From Hanleya hanleyi (taxonomy: Eukaryota > Mollusca > Polyplacophora > Lepidopleurida > Hanleyidae): a DNA stretch of 64,000 nucleotides. Each line of letters begins with the position of its first letter. Positions within the stretch are counted from its first letter, which is position 1. Under the pieces are notes generated by a model, which saw nothing but the letters and a program-made list of their open reading frames with translations, was not told where the DNA came from and searched no databases. Shown in pieces: positions 35,255-47,680 of the stretch. The translations under genes were made by a program, and so were the position numbers. The DNA is taken from assembly GCA_036873755.1 (NCBI GenBank), contig JAVTVY010020491.1:1-64000 (forward strand), written 5' to 3'.

Positions 35255-35580
35255 CCGCCATTTTGACCACACTCCCACAGCCGCCATTTTGTCCCATCCC
35301 ACATCAGCCGCCATTTTGTCCCACTCCCACATCAGCCGCCATTTTGTCCCATCCCACATCAACCGCCATTTTGTCCCATACCACATCAGCCGCCATTTTG
35401 TCCCACTCCCACATCAGCAGCCATTTTGTCCCACTCCCACATCAGCCGCCATTTTGAACCCACTCCCACATCAGCCGCCATTTTGTCCCACTCCCACATC
35501 AGCCGCCATTTTGTCCCATCCCACATCAGCCGCCATTTTGTCCCACTCCCACAGCCGCCATTTTGACCCACTCCCACCAT
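35255..35580. repeat. Tandem array of GCCGCCATTTTG units, about 12 copies
   Basis: A unit of about 26-27 bp with core GCCGCCATTTTG and a 'tcccactcccacatca' spacer repeats from about 35256 to 35575. The core contains the CCAT flanked by GCC that defines YY1-type binding sites. ORFs rich in PPFCPTPTSA are by-products. Confidence 0.85.
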
Positions 35581-35589
35581 CTAGACATG

Positions 35590-36760
35590 CCTTGATCACG
35601 TGATCAAATTCCTCCTCAATCCTCCACAATGTGACGTCATTAAGTAGGTCAATGAGGTTCAATTTCCGTAGACCCTACTACTGCGATCGTAACAAGGAAT
35701 TGCTTATATTAACCAAACCAAGAATGTCTATATGGATAAATGTCTATCGGGTAAAACTGTTTTGGTGGGCTTAGAATATAGAGAGTCACTTTTTAATACT
35801 ATATTATTAGTCATCAAATGGTATATGTGTATCAGTTCAAGCGAAAAACTGTGGAAACCTGTATCCAAGGTGTTAAGAAAAATGTCAGATACCTATATGA
35901 TACAGAGAAATCTATGTATTATAATAATCGCCAGTACGCAAAATTCCATATACGTTCGAATATTTTGATAGATTGTTGATTAGTTAAAATAGTTCATAAT
36001 ATTTGGAGGTTGTGTTTTCAGCAAAAACATTGTCTTTGATATATGTTTTTCCTTTATGTTAAATGTTTGCAAATATCGTTCCATGTATGATGTGGTTGTG
36101 TATGTGCTATTTGCTGTATTGTACTTCTATCCAAGAGCTCGTCATTAAATTTTTATTAAAACAAAGTACTTCTATAACACAGATGATATGTTCTAAGGAC
36201 TCTGAAGTATCGATAGGGAAGAGTAATAATATTTTTTGCCATGATCGCGAATTCCGGTTCTACCATGATCGCATATTCCTTGTGTAAAAGGCTAAGTTGA
36301 CAAAATTATATTAGCTGTTCAGCATATTTTGCCTGTTTATCTTGTTTATACAAACTCGAGTAAGTTTTCGCAGCGTGCAATCGTCAATCGTCAATACAAT
36401 ATGATGGTCACGTGATCTGAATATCACGTTATCTCGCGTATTACGTCTAATTCCAGGCATTATGACATCGTACTACACATTTTAGTGGATCACCTGTTTC
36501 CCATTTTGAGATTACATGTATCTGAATAATCCTAACCGCAGATTGTAAAATCTTTAACAATCAGTCATGTACTAAAAGAGCTACCATCATCAAATTAATT
36601 CGAAGAGCAATGCTACTAGCTCAAAGTACATACATATATTCGTCAAACTATAAAAAACTATAAACTATATAAAACACCATTCCATAAAAAATCAATGGAA
36701 AATAATTACAAAACCTTTAAGGAATTTTGTTTTGCAAAATGGAAAGCATGGAATATAAAT
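35590..36760. other. A+T-rich gene-free stretch
   Basis: 36205-36345 is the inverted partner of 23240-23400. The ORFs at 35732-35968 and 36063-36287 have no recognisable features. Confidence 0.4.
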
Positions 36761-36763
36761 CAG

Positions 36764-37792
36764 ATATAATAATCAAGCTATTATGGTTTGCTCTGAGGTT
36801 TAAAATCCTCCCCAATGTTATAATAATCAAGCTATTATGGTTTGCTCTGAGGTTTAAAATCCTCCCCAATATTATAATAATCAAGCGATTATGGTTTGCT
36901 CTGAGGTTTATAATCATCCCCAATGTTATAATAATCAAGCTATTATGGTTTTCTCTGAGGTTTATAATCATCCCCAATGTTATAATAATCAAGCTATTAT
37001 GGTTTGCTCGGAGGTTTAAAATCCTCCCCAATGTTATAATAATCAAGCTATTATGGTTTGCTCGGAGGTTTAAAATCATCCCCAATGTTATAATAATCAA
37101 GCTATTATGGTTTGCTCTGAGGTTTATAATCATCCCCAATGTTATAATAATCAAGCTATTATGGTTTGCTCTGAGGTTTATAATCAAGGGTTTAGGTAAT
37201 CCTCAAGCCCTGAATAATCAAATGTTATAATAATCAAGCTATTATGGTTTGCTCTGAGGTTTAAATCATCATCCCCAATGTTATAATAATCAAGCTATTA
37301 TGGTTTGCTCTGAGGTTTATAATCATCCCCAATGTTATAATAATCAAGCTATTATGGTTTGCTCTGAGGTTTATAATCATCCCCAATGTTATAATAATCA
37401 AGCTATTATGGTTTGCTCTGAGGTTTATAATCATCCCCAATGTTATAATAATCAAGCTATTATGGTTTGCTCTGAGGTTTATAATCATCCCCAATGTTAT
37501 AATAATCAAGCTATTATGGTTTGCTCTGAGGTTTAAAATCATCTCCCCAAGCTATTATGGTTTGCTCTGAGGTTTATAATCAAGCTATTATGGTTTGCTC
37601 TGAGGTTTATAATCATCCCCGATGTTATAATAATCAAGCTATTATGGTTTGCTCTGAGGTTTATAATCATCCCCGATGTTATAATAATCAAGCTATTATG
37701 GTTTGCTCTGAGGTTTAAAATCATCCCCAATGTTATAATAATCAAGCTATTATGGTTTGCTCTGAGGTTTATAATCATCCCCAATGTTGGAA
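36764..37792. repeat. 54-bp minisatellite, about 19 units
   Basis: The unit starts near 'ccccaatgttataataatc' and contains 'aagctattatggtttgctc' and 'tgaggtttataatcatc'. Several units are truncated or joined irregularly (37185-37265, 37540-37600). Because 54 is divisible by three, frames stay open on both strands for long distances, giving misleading ORFs of up to 167 codons. Confidence 0.9.
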
Positions 37793-37852
37793 ATTTCATT
37801 AATCTAGGAGTGTTAATATTAATAAGGACATTATCAGAGATCCGCGCAGCTG

Positions 37853-38216
37853 ACATAAATTGTTAGCTTGAAAAACAGTTTGTCTCTGACTGCTCTCAGT
37901 CAAGACATAAATTATTAGCTTGAAAAACAGTTTGTCTCTGACTGCTCTCAGTCAAGACATAAATTGTTAGCTTGAAAAACAGTTTGTCTCTGACTGCTCT
38001 CAGTCAAGACATAAATTGTTAGCTTGAAAAACAGTTTGTCTCTGACTGCTCTCATTCAAGACATAAATTGTTAGCTTGAAAAACAGTTTGTCTCTGACTG
38101 CTCTCATTCAAGACATAAATTGTTAGCATGAAAAACAGTTTGTCTCTGACTGCTCTCATTCAAGACATAAATTATTAGCTTGAAAAACAGTTTGTCTCTG
38201 ACTGCTCTCAGTCAAG
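37853..38216. repeat. 52-bp minisatellite, 7 units
   Basis: The unit contains 'gacataaattgttagcttg' and 'aaaaacagtttgtctctgac', followed by 'tgctctca(g/t)tcaa'. The units are nearly identical; a G/T change distinguishes subsets, so homogenisation is recent. Confidence 0.9.
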
Positions 38217-38267
38217 ATAATGAAAGAAAATATAATCTTGGAAGTCTCATTGGAAGAAGATTTGAAA

Positions 38268-38441
38268 TTCACCTATAACCATGTATATCATACCTATAAC
38301 CATGTATATCATACCTATAACCATGTATATCATACCTATAACCATGTATATCATACAGTGTATATCATACGCCTACACAACAGTCAAACGGATTTAAATT
38401 CACCTATATCATACGCCTACACAACAGTCAAACAGATTTAA
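38268..38441. repeat. 21-bp array followed by a 44-bp duplication
   Basis: The word 'acctataaccatgtatatca' repeats four times from about 38270 to 38355. Then a segment with 'acgcctacacaacagtcaaac' occurs twice (38368-38440). Confidence 0.85.
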
Positions 38442-38818
38442 ATTTTTATTTTCTATTCGCAAAATAGAGCATTGTCATAATCAGGAATTCTGCGACATTG
38501 AGCCTTTGACCTCCAACAGTGTGTGTCATCCCTCGCCATTCCATCTTGCCTAATCCCGTCTTTGTCTCGCCATTGTCTGGTTCCATTATCCTGCCTTATC
38601 TCATTGACCTGTCCAGTCCAGTCACTCTGTCTCATCATCACAATGTCTGTTTGAATCGCCTGTCTTCTTTGATTATCCTGACTTTTCGCCTCTGGATTTC
38701 CAAGTCTCATTCCAACATCTTGTATTCATTTGAGTACACTTCGCCATAAATAAGATGGCTAGTACACGTATATATACTTATATTGAAAACAATATGAATA
38801 ATGTCGTAAAAGTGTGTT
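38442..38818. other. Gene-free stretch
   Basis: Short overlapping ORFs on both strands, no supported feature. Confidence 0.4.
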
Positions 38819-39495
38819 CATCCATGACCCGAGATATATCATTAAATATCTAAATCTATATCTACATCCGAAAAAGGACAGCTGCAGTAGTAGAATGTAC
38901 ATTCCATGATTTTCGAATATGTGGTCATTTGTTACACGAAATGACTTGTGTATCATTTCTTTTTGATACTGCGGAAAACGTTAATTGTGAAACTGGTGAC
39001 TATCTCCATGTATGCGCTATTTTCTGATTGGTCGGAGAGAACTGTATTGAAGTTTTACTAGTTGTCGGGGACTGTGTTTTTCAGTGACGTTATCGTCGTG
39101 CATGTTGATAGATCTGTTGTTTTTTTGTTTTTTTTTCATGACTTAAGTGGAGGATATACATTTGCCGTCGAGGTGGGGATGCGAGCAATCTGAATAATTT
39201 CCTAAAATGTTATCCATGACCCGAGATATATTATTAGCTATCTAAATCTATATCTGTCTGAAAATAGGATAGTTGTAGTAATAGAATGTATATTCTATGA
39301 TTTTCAGACATGTGACCATTTGCCATACAAAATGACCTGTGTGTCATTTTTCTTTGATAGTGCGGAAATCGTTAAATGTGAAATTGGTGACGATCGCCCT
39401 GAATAAGCCATTTTCTAATTGGTCGGAGAGAGCTGTATTGAAATAATTTTAGCTGGCGGTGACTGTTTTTGGTGTCGTTATCGTCGTGCATGTTG
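38819..39495 (+). repeat. Tandem duplication of about 290-bp segments
   Basis: 38819-39108 and 39210-39495 align throughout, both starting 'tccatgacccgagatatat' and ending 'tatcgtcgtgcatgttg'. Substitutions are scattered, so the duplication is not recent. Confidence 0.75.
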
Positions 39496-39710
39496 GTAGC
39501 TTGTTCTGATAAAGGGGCAGACCCGGGCAGTGGTCACTTTGGCTGCACGATTATAGTCTATAATTGCTAAAGGTGGAACGCGATAACTTTGATGTATATG
39601 AACATGAAATCATGAATGGTAGTTTAGTGTATTTAGTACATCCATTCTCAATTAGTTATTTCTTTTAGTCCACCTGACTGTAACACTTTTCATCACATTG
39701 TTCTTCGATA

Positions 39711-40663
39711 TAGGGGAGACTGGGGCTAGTTGGAACGTTTTTTTATTATAAAAAGGTGACCAGGCCAAAAGATTGTTGTGAACTTGAAATTGTTGCATGT
39801 GAATATGATAGTACTCCCATAGGGCTATCTACCACCCACCAGTACTAAGTCCAAACAATGCCCAAAAATTGTGTATGTTTAAAAACAAAAGACCGTTTTT
39901 TCGTTCTAACCTGCCCCGTATATGGGGCTAGTTGACTCACCCTCGGGGTAAGTTGGACCACATGTTATGTTAAGCATCAATGCACAGCTGAAGCCAAACA
40001 TTGTTTTGTTTCGAAAAGACAAATGGTAACTTTAATTTGCATAACCCAGATCTTAAAAAAAAAGCTTGCTGCTCGACCAAACGATGTCGCCTAAGGTTAG
40101 AGCGAAATATCACCATACCTCTTCAGAAAACCGGTGAAGTGGTCAACCCCTGTCATTTTGGTGTCTCCCTGTGATCCCGGAATGGTTTTGCTAATATTTA
40201 TAGCAAATATAGCAATTTAAATGATTTAGCAATTTATAGCCATTGGTTGGATCATGTTCCAACTTACCCCAGCTTCAGTGTTCCAACTAGCCCCAACAGC
40301 ACCTTCATTATTGATCTACATGTAGTTCAAATTTAGATAACAAAAGCCGACCAGTTCAAACAAAAGCAGATGTTTAAAGATTATCATTATCTTGTATCTC
40401 TTCAAATAAATGTTCCTCAAAATGTCTTGATGTTTGTGTTATAGGACAAATTATTTGAAATATTTAGTTGAACAGGGCAAAAATAAAGAAAGGTGACCTC
40501 TGATGTGCACATGTGTTGGATCGAAAGCAATTAAAAATGACTGCATGCACACTGCTTGACCTCAAATTACCACATGACCTGTGATGTCACCAGTCAAATA
40601 TTTTATTATATATTTGCAAAGTTTCAACTTACCCTTGTTCCAACTAGCCCCAGTCTCCCCTAC
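39711..40663. mobile_element. 953-bp TIR element with repeated terminal words inside
   Basis: The left end TAGGGGAGACTGGGGCTAGT is matched by the inverted right end over about 26 bp. TCGATA flanks both sides (39705-39710, 40664-40669), a possible 6-bp duplication. Inside, variants of 'gttccaacttaccccag' and 'ggggctagttg' occur several more times. No coding capacity. Confidence 0.65.
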
Positions 40664-42556
40664 TCGATAAAATTAAGGAAATTGTTAGTTCTGCAGTTTC
40701 CTGTTCCCGTCCATCTTCCATGTAAGTATCACGATTTGATCATGGGGTAATAATTTGTCTGGGTACAACAATGAGTCTAGACAGAAGTTTTTGCAGTAAA
40801 GCAAATACCCTAACAATGATTACACCAAATACCGACAGATCTTTGTTTCTACACAAATTCCATCGTCCGACGACATGCATGCAGCCGGGCCATTTTCATG
40901 AAAATGTACAAATGACAGTAGGCCAAAAGCATTTTTTTTACATATTGAGATTTGCTGGAAATGCCAGATTAGCAACCCTATCTGGCCCGAGCTTTTTGGG
41001 ACCTGTCCAGGCCTGGGGGGGGGGGAGGCGAAATGGCCTCCTCCCCCTGATTATTTTTCTTATCCCGTGAGCTAGGGGACTAAAACTCACCACACTATAC
41101 CCGTGGGTGAAGTTCTACCAGAAAATGTTTTTAAAAATCGAAGATGGCCGCTTTGATGACGTCACAGTGACGTCATTTTCAAAAACGGCATTTTTTGGTC
41201 GTTTTTTCGGTCAGATTTTCCGAATTTTTTATTTTTGCAATTCCTTCGCAAAAACTGCATGATAAATTATTAAGTATTAATGTGATGTGAAATAAAATAG
41301 TTTTTGCCCACTTTTCATAGCGGAAAAACAGAAATTTTTAAGACATGTGATATAATGTTTATATAATAGTATAAACTCTTGTTCATTTGACATACGGTAT
41401 CCTGACATGTGAAAAATATTTTTAAAAAGACTGGGTTCATTCAATCGCCACATATTCGATATTCTACTCCTACCAACAAGATTCTGGTTCCGTTCTGAGG
41501 TTCCCACGCGGGGCGAGAAATTACCAAGTTCCCAGTATGTATTTGCGGTGGACAATCAGCAATCTTGATGCATGTTGCACAGGAAATGAAATGTACTCCA
41601 TGTCATTATCAACACGAAATAGTAAAATTAGATCGACAGTCCATGTTTACGCAACACTACGATGAGTTCAGTTTGCCTCGCTCTTGCATCGTTTGGCAGG
41701 TTTTGCACCGAAGAACCTACTATAATTTAATCAATGGGATATTATCATTTTAAAATTTAACCCCCCCCCCCCCCCCCCCCAATAGTGAATAACACCTCCG
41801 GCTCACACACACACTATAATGAAAGAGATATATACGACAGGCTGATGAAATACGATGATGTAATTAACGTTTTATCATTTTATTTAGCATTTTATAACAG
41901 CATATGACTAAAATGTTTAGAATAGAATCGTATAGCTCTTTAAACATAGGTTTAAAGAAAATATCTGGTGGACCATACCCACCACCCCTAACGTTTGGCT
42001 TGGAGTAAGAATAGGTCAGGTTTCAAAAAACGAGCTGTAATTATCCTTAAGCTACTGATCTTCAAAGGTTATAACCTATGGGTAGCAACTACAAAATAAT
42101 ACTAGCCTACTTTAGAAAACATTCTGTCTAAATAGGAAGTATGTATTGAAAATAGACTACAAGGCCGGCAAACACTGATTTTCCGATTTATGACGTCGCA
42201 ATGACGTCATCAAAGGGTTTTGTTTATTTGTGTTTACTGGTTTGTATAAACAAGAACCTAAATGTAGTGTGTGGAAAATTTCAGAACTCTAGCGGCAAGA
42301 ATGATAAAAATTTAACCTTCTTCCCATATTTCAGTTCAGAATGGGGCGGGGTAGGATTTCGAAAGTAATCTGCCACGCCAAGCTCAGAATAAAAAAAACA
42401 TCAAGTTAAAAACACACAAAAAAAGAGAAAAAAAATGGCTCATTGGATCATTACGTGAGTGAGACGTCACCATATACTTACGTGACATGATGTTTGCTTC
42501 TTTCGACGGAAGAGCACCTATGTTCAAAGTGTGCGAAGTCTTAGCTCTCTAGAGCA
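40664..42556. repeat. Dispersed repeat region with a C homopolymer
   Basis: 40960-41260 resembles 22620-23240 and 42960-43330. It has 'atggccgc' and 'tgacgtcacagtgacgtca' words. A run of C lies at 41761-41780. No supported gene. Confidence 0.45.
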
Positions 42557-44738
42557 CACCCTGCATACCAAACGGCTGCTCCAACTTCCGCCGGAGGGTG
42601 AACTTCCGCCGGAGGGAAATTACAAATTTTAGAAGCCAAGCAAGTTCAGATTTTTCTTTCTTTTTGTAGTTTTAACGTATTTACTACTCGAAAATTGAAT
42701 GAGCAAATGTTCTCACTGGGACGTGTTAGCGATTCGTGTGAAATTTTCAACTCGTCCTTGAATTATTTTTTAATTACAATTCATTTTATATGACACTAAG
42801 AGCTATATTGCAACATAACAGTGATCAGATGCTTAAAAAATCATCTATGTGTCCTTCGCCAAATAAGTTGTAGATATATGAAGAATTGTTCCTTAACAGC
42901 AGGCTGATAGCTTGTAGCTTTCTAGACCGTACAGCCTATTTTGGACTTGCTTTGGATTAACCCTATCTGGCCTGGACGTCATTTTGGTCAGAATCTTCGA
43001 AAAAAAATTTTCAGTTTGTTCGGATGATAAATTAGTAAATAATAATCTGATATGAAATAAAATAAGTTTTACCCACTTTTCTATACAGAAAAGCAAAAAA
43101 AAAATGAAGAAATATGACGAAAACATAACTTTTTCTGGTACCCCACATGGTCGCCATTTTGAATTACCCATAATCCTCTGCTCGTGAGGTTATGCAAATA
43201 GTCTCAAAATAACCCCAATATGATAACGTGACGAAGTTTAAGCTGTCCATTTTTTGACGTTCTGCAGATATCGCAGAAAGTTTGGTAGGGGGGGGGGCGG
43301 CATTTTGGCACCCCCTCCCCCATGACTGGTAGGGCTAATGGGGGAAGGGCGGGAGCGGGAAAAATTAGGGGATGGTTTTAGGTGATGCTAAGACATATGG
43401 TTTCAGTAAAATGTATAGAATCGCGTTGAATCAATATGCTGTATTTTTGTGTAATATTTTAAAAATATGGCGAAAAACATCACTCTTCTGGTACCCCCAT
43501 GTCCGCCATTTTGAATTTACCCATGATCCTCTGCGGGGGGATCATGCAAATAGGCTCAAAATGACCCCAATATGATAATCGGAAAAAGTCACGGAGTTTC
43601 AGTTCCTCCCCCACCAAGGTTCAGGGGCGTGGGAAGCAAATTCAAAGTTGTACGGCCCCTATCATAGCACTTTAGGCGAGGGTTCAGGGGCCACCGGAAG
43701 ATTAATCACAAGGTCGGGTACGGACTGGGAATGGTAGAATGCACACAGAAACAACCCAGCGTGTATGACCAATTGGACAAACTAACAACGAATTCGTTTG
43801 AAGAAAACTTTTTTTTTTTTTGTTTCGTTGATAAAATAACGTGAACATCGCACGGCATCGTGCATATGAACGTACATATTCACGATTGGTGCTCAGAGCC
43901 GCTAACAAATTCACTAGCGCTCTGGACCGATCAAAGTCTTCTTCAACTTGGAAGCTACCAAAACTGCTTCGTTCGTTTGCATTTCATTTTGTGTTTATTT
44001 CTTTCTTTCTTCGTTTTTCTTTCTTTCATATTTTTGTTTATTTCGCAAAAGTGGTACGACCATGGCTTCCGACGCCCTCGAGGTAAAAGGTTGTTCAATC
44101 CGGGACTGTTATGTTTTTGATTGCATGACCTGTCCATTTCTTAAAACTTTTAAAATATCCAACACTTTCGGTTCATCATTCATGTTTTATTTTTGAGAAC
44201 TTCATAAGACTCATACAGACGGACAACCGCCGTGCCTGTTAGATACTCCGGCGGTAACTGTATCATATTATTATTGACTCCGGCGGTAGTCAGATCTCAC
44301 TGCGCCGTATGTTGTATCGCCACTTTGACACAGGTCATATTCATGCGTCTTCAAATCATCGAAATTCTTCTTTTTCACATATAAATAACATCTTACCATT
44401 AAAAGGCAACCTCGTTTTACATAACGGTCGTAGGTATATGCTTGATTAATCAGATAAAATGCATATTTGATGTAGTTTTTTCTAAGAAAGCTTTCTAGAT
44501 TCGGCTTCTGATGGATATAATAGTCTATTTAGAATTATCCCGTTCTAAAAAACACGTCAGCTAGTTAAATAAACGTACCATCTAACGACTAAAACAATAT
44601 GATATTATTGATAGGGTATGGTTCTGACATATCAACGTAAAAATCAACAAGTTGTCCTACCATTTTTCACGCCCTACACTCCGGCGGAAGTTCACTCTCC
44701 GGCGGAAGTTGGAGCAGCCGTTTGGTATGCAGGGTGTC
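42557..44738. mobile_element. Possible 2.2-kb element with about 55-bp inverted ends
   Basis: 42557-42612 (containing two 'aacttccgccggaggg' units) is the inverted partner of 44683-44738. Related 'ctccggcggta' words also occur at 44246-44290. The interior includes dispersed repeats like those at 22.6 and 41 kb. No target duplication was identified. Confidence 0.45.
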
Positions 44739-45229
44739 GAGGGGAAACCACTCCTGTGCGCGATATCCGCCCAAGGGCAAATAACCGATATCAGGCCCGC
44801 GCGTGAGGGCAGAAGTCCATATCATGATATGGAACGGTGTCATTCCACAGTATCAACGGGGCGAAAGTATCACAGGCAAATATGTCATAAAATAGATTTT
44901 ATTCAATCAGGCCGCTATGCACAGGGTGTATGATGAACAGAATTGTTAATTAAGAAATTATGGATGTGGGTAAGAAGATTTAGATCAGGTAGAATAACAA
45001 TAAGGACTATACTGGTATAAGTTGATAGACTCGGGTGATGTAATTTACTTTTAACTACTTAAACTACTAATAAATTTACTTAAACGTCTTAGTATCGTTG
45101 GTTTATGTTACTGAAATAAAAGTACCATCTTACACACACTTAGTCTCATACAATGATAAGATGGTAATATTTTTTTTACGTTTATCCAGAACAGCTTTGC
45201 ATTTGATAATCATGCGATATTCATTCCCG
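44739..45229. other. Gene-free stretch
   Basis: No supported feature. Confidence 0.4.
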
Positions 45230-45830
45230 ACTTCTGCCTCACATGAAGTGTATAACCTTTGTTCCTTCTTCCACCGGGAGATTAGTGCGTCTAAATTTCA
45301 GCATAACTTCAGCTTGTTTAAAGGATAAAATATTCAGATAATGTTCATATCCAATTTCACTTTTGATTGCCGAGTAAAAGGTTCCGTTAGAAGAGCTGCT
45401 TATTTGGTCTTGCCAGATTTGATAATACATCTTTTAATTTCTGTTGAATTGCAGCCACCGTGTATTTGAAACCGACTGGTCCAGCCATATAAAAGAAAAT
45501 CCCAAAGTGTCAAACACTGATTTGATAAACTAAGCCATTTACTCGATACAGTATCAAGCTCTCCAAGAATAAGTTTATACACGAGAACACTAGCAGCTTT
45601 GCAATTCCCAATTATTAATTTACTTCAGTAATTAATAATTCTGGAATAGATCGATATTGTGACTGGATATTGCCCTATTTCTCCAGACCATATACGTCGG
45701 AGTACTAGTACGCAAGCCTAATATTTGTTTAGAAATTTGATCCCTGGTTGTTCAGTAAGCGAAAGGTTTTCATATACCCAGATTTCACAGCCATATATGA
45801 GTATCGGTTATTATCAGAATTGTCAGTATT
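45230..45830 (-). pseudogene. LINE ORF2 C-terminal fragment
   Basis: On the minus strand, several frames together give the region after the reverse transcriptase of a non-LTR retrotransposon: a YGCEIW-like motif near 45790, a LILGELD segment near 45560, and a terminal FRRTNLPVEEG motif near 45290 of the type seen at LINE protein C-termini. Internal stops and frame changes show that it is inactive. It has the same orientation as the endonuclease fragment at 46.9-47.7 kb and is probably the same decayed copy. Confidence 0.6.
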
Positions 45831-46889
45831 ATATTTAAGATTTATATTATGATTTATTATTATTATTTTATTATTATAATTTATGTGTTGATAAACTTAC
45901 CATCGAATCACCGCATGAGCCTCGTCGGCGACAATAGCCGCCGTGGTTTTTCCCGTGAGTAATTAGCAAATCGCTGTTCTCTTCCTGGTCTAACTTGAGA
46001 ACACAAATGAATAAGATCCCTCCTGTAGTTTTTCTCTGTCGCAATCGCCAGGACTAAGATATGTGGCAGTAAATCTTAGGGCTCGGAGTAGATTTACCTT
46101 AGTTGTTCATGATGGAAGTTAAAGGACAGATCACACATAGAAGTCCGGTTTTTTAAACAGTCCCTTGCAACATAAAGATTTGCCGCTGTTCGTTATCGTC
46201 GATATACAACGCCTATGTTGATTGACTCGCCGACGTTACGCTGAGCTTTTCGGAAATCATCGGCCCCATTCGGCAATCTCAACACGTACGCTTCATTCAG
46301 TAACGGAAGTTGATTGGGCGAGAGCCATGCGCAGAAAAGCTACGCGCCGCAATTAGCCGCACTTTGACATCAGAGGCTAAAAATGACAATAGGGGATATA
46401 AAATCTGATGCCATGAGAATGGATGCCGGGACATAAACTTGGATTTCCTTAGCCTTAAGAATAGCATAAAAAGTAACTTTGTATTAGAAAAGTACATTGC
46501 TATCTCTAACTTGAAAATGGAAATGTTTGAAATGATCTGGGCTCCAGTAGTTGCAAGGCTGTCTGATTAATTTTTACATAGGCCAATTACTACCAAATGT
46601 GTTATTTCAGTAAGTGGCTTTTCATGCATGCCAGTATACTAAATATAAATATCTTCGCTGAAATGGAATGTACATATACACCAGTGTATATCATTCATAC
46701 TGATATTTGAGCGTGTGTAATATTATATATTCGTGTTGATAAAAATGGCTGTTAAATAAAATAAATTATAGAAAAAAGATAATGGACTGTGTATACTTGA
46801 ATAAAGGGCACACACATCATTTACATGTACTTCAAAGTCATTAATTAATTGAAAACCTGATAAAGACGATAATAAATAGTCAATTAAGC
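45831..46889. other. Stretch between two LINE fragments
   Basis: An intact LINE would need a reverse transcriptase of more than 1 kb here. I cannot find its catalytic motif; the sequence is A+T-rich with unrelated parts, so the core was deleted or replaced. Confidence 0.4.
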
Positions 46890-47680
46890 TTACACATTTA
46901 CTTGTAGCTTCCCAATTTCTGCATCTTTGCCAATGCGACCGTTACAAATATATATATTATTATTTCTGCATACTTCGAGCAATTTCATGCCGTACGTATT
47001 TTTTCATTTATCCTGTGTTGCACGACTCATTTTAACACCCATATCTACTAATTTCAAGGGTTCATCAATTATGTCTCTTAGTTCATCATCAAAATGTAAT
47101 GAGTCGGCTAAATATTTATCCAAAACATTGAAATCGTCTATCGAAGCTGTTCTTGCTTTAAAATCTCCAAACAGAAATACATTACTAGAGATTGACAGTT
47201 TGTCTACTATTTCTCGTTCAAATTCAGAAAGACTATGTTCAGTGGAGAAGGCTGACCCTCCGGTGGACAATAAACCACACCAATATATGCGCCGTCTGTT
47301 GTATTTAACGCACTTTTTACATTTAACCATATCAGATATTCGGAAGTATTTTCTAAATCATCCACAGACTGTAAACTTCTCTCTCGGACTTATAATTATA
47401 CCACCAGTTCGATGATTCGGAAATACTTCATAACCAGGGATTTTTTATAGTATCTATTAAATTCAGTAGTTTTTGTTTCCGCACAGATTGGAGCTCGTCT
47501 TATGGTCAGCTGGTAGTTCTCGTGAACAGCTACCAGGGCCTCTGTTATTTGACCGTGCACAAAAACGTGTACCTGATTTACTTTCATTTCGGTATCGGTT
47601 CCATTTATTTGCATAACAGACGTTGCTGGTGTATTCATTGTTATTTCTGTGCGAACGGCCACACTCTCCTTGATATATAT
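46890..47680 (-). pseudogene. LINE apurinic-type endonuclease fragment
   Basis: Minus-strand frames show the endonuclease/exonuclease/phosphatase fold signatures of non-LTR retrotransposons: VFLFGDFKARTA (with the catalytic GDF-A-R-T block, N replaced by K) near 47170, and NGRIGKD near 46930 at the domain's end. Upstream the frame shifts at least twice between 47330 and 47660. The enzyme would nick target DNA for reverse transcription. It is degenerate here. Confidence 0.65.

Noticed and set aside
35192..35662. ORFs rich in tryptophan-lysine or PPFCPTPTSA repeats
   Set aside because: By-products of the 27-bp GCCGCCATTTTG array on either strand.
36717..37856. Long ORFs on both strands, repetitive proteins of up to 167 codons
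   Set aside because: They follow a 54-bp minisatellite whose unit is a multiple of three; both strands stay open for that reason alone.
36764..38216. Regular repeats resembling a CRISPR array
   Set aside because: The units are contiguous with no unique spacers, and the surrounding DNA is eukaryotic.
47004..47330. 108-codon minus-strand ORF as an independent gene
   Set aside because: It is an open piece of the LINE endonuclease; neighbouring pieces continue in other frames.
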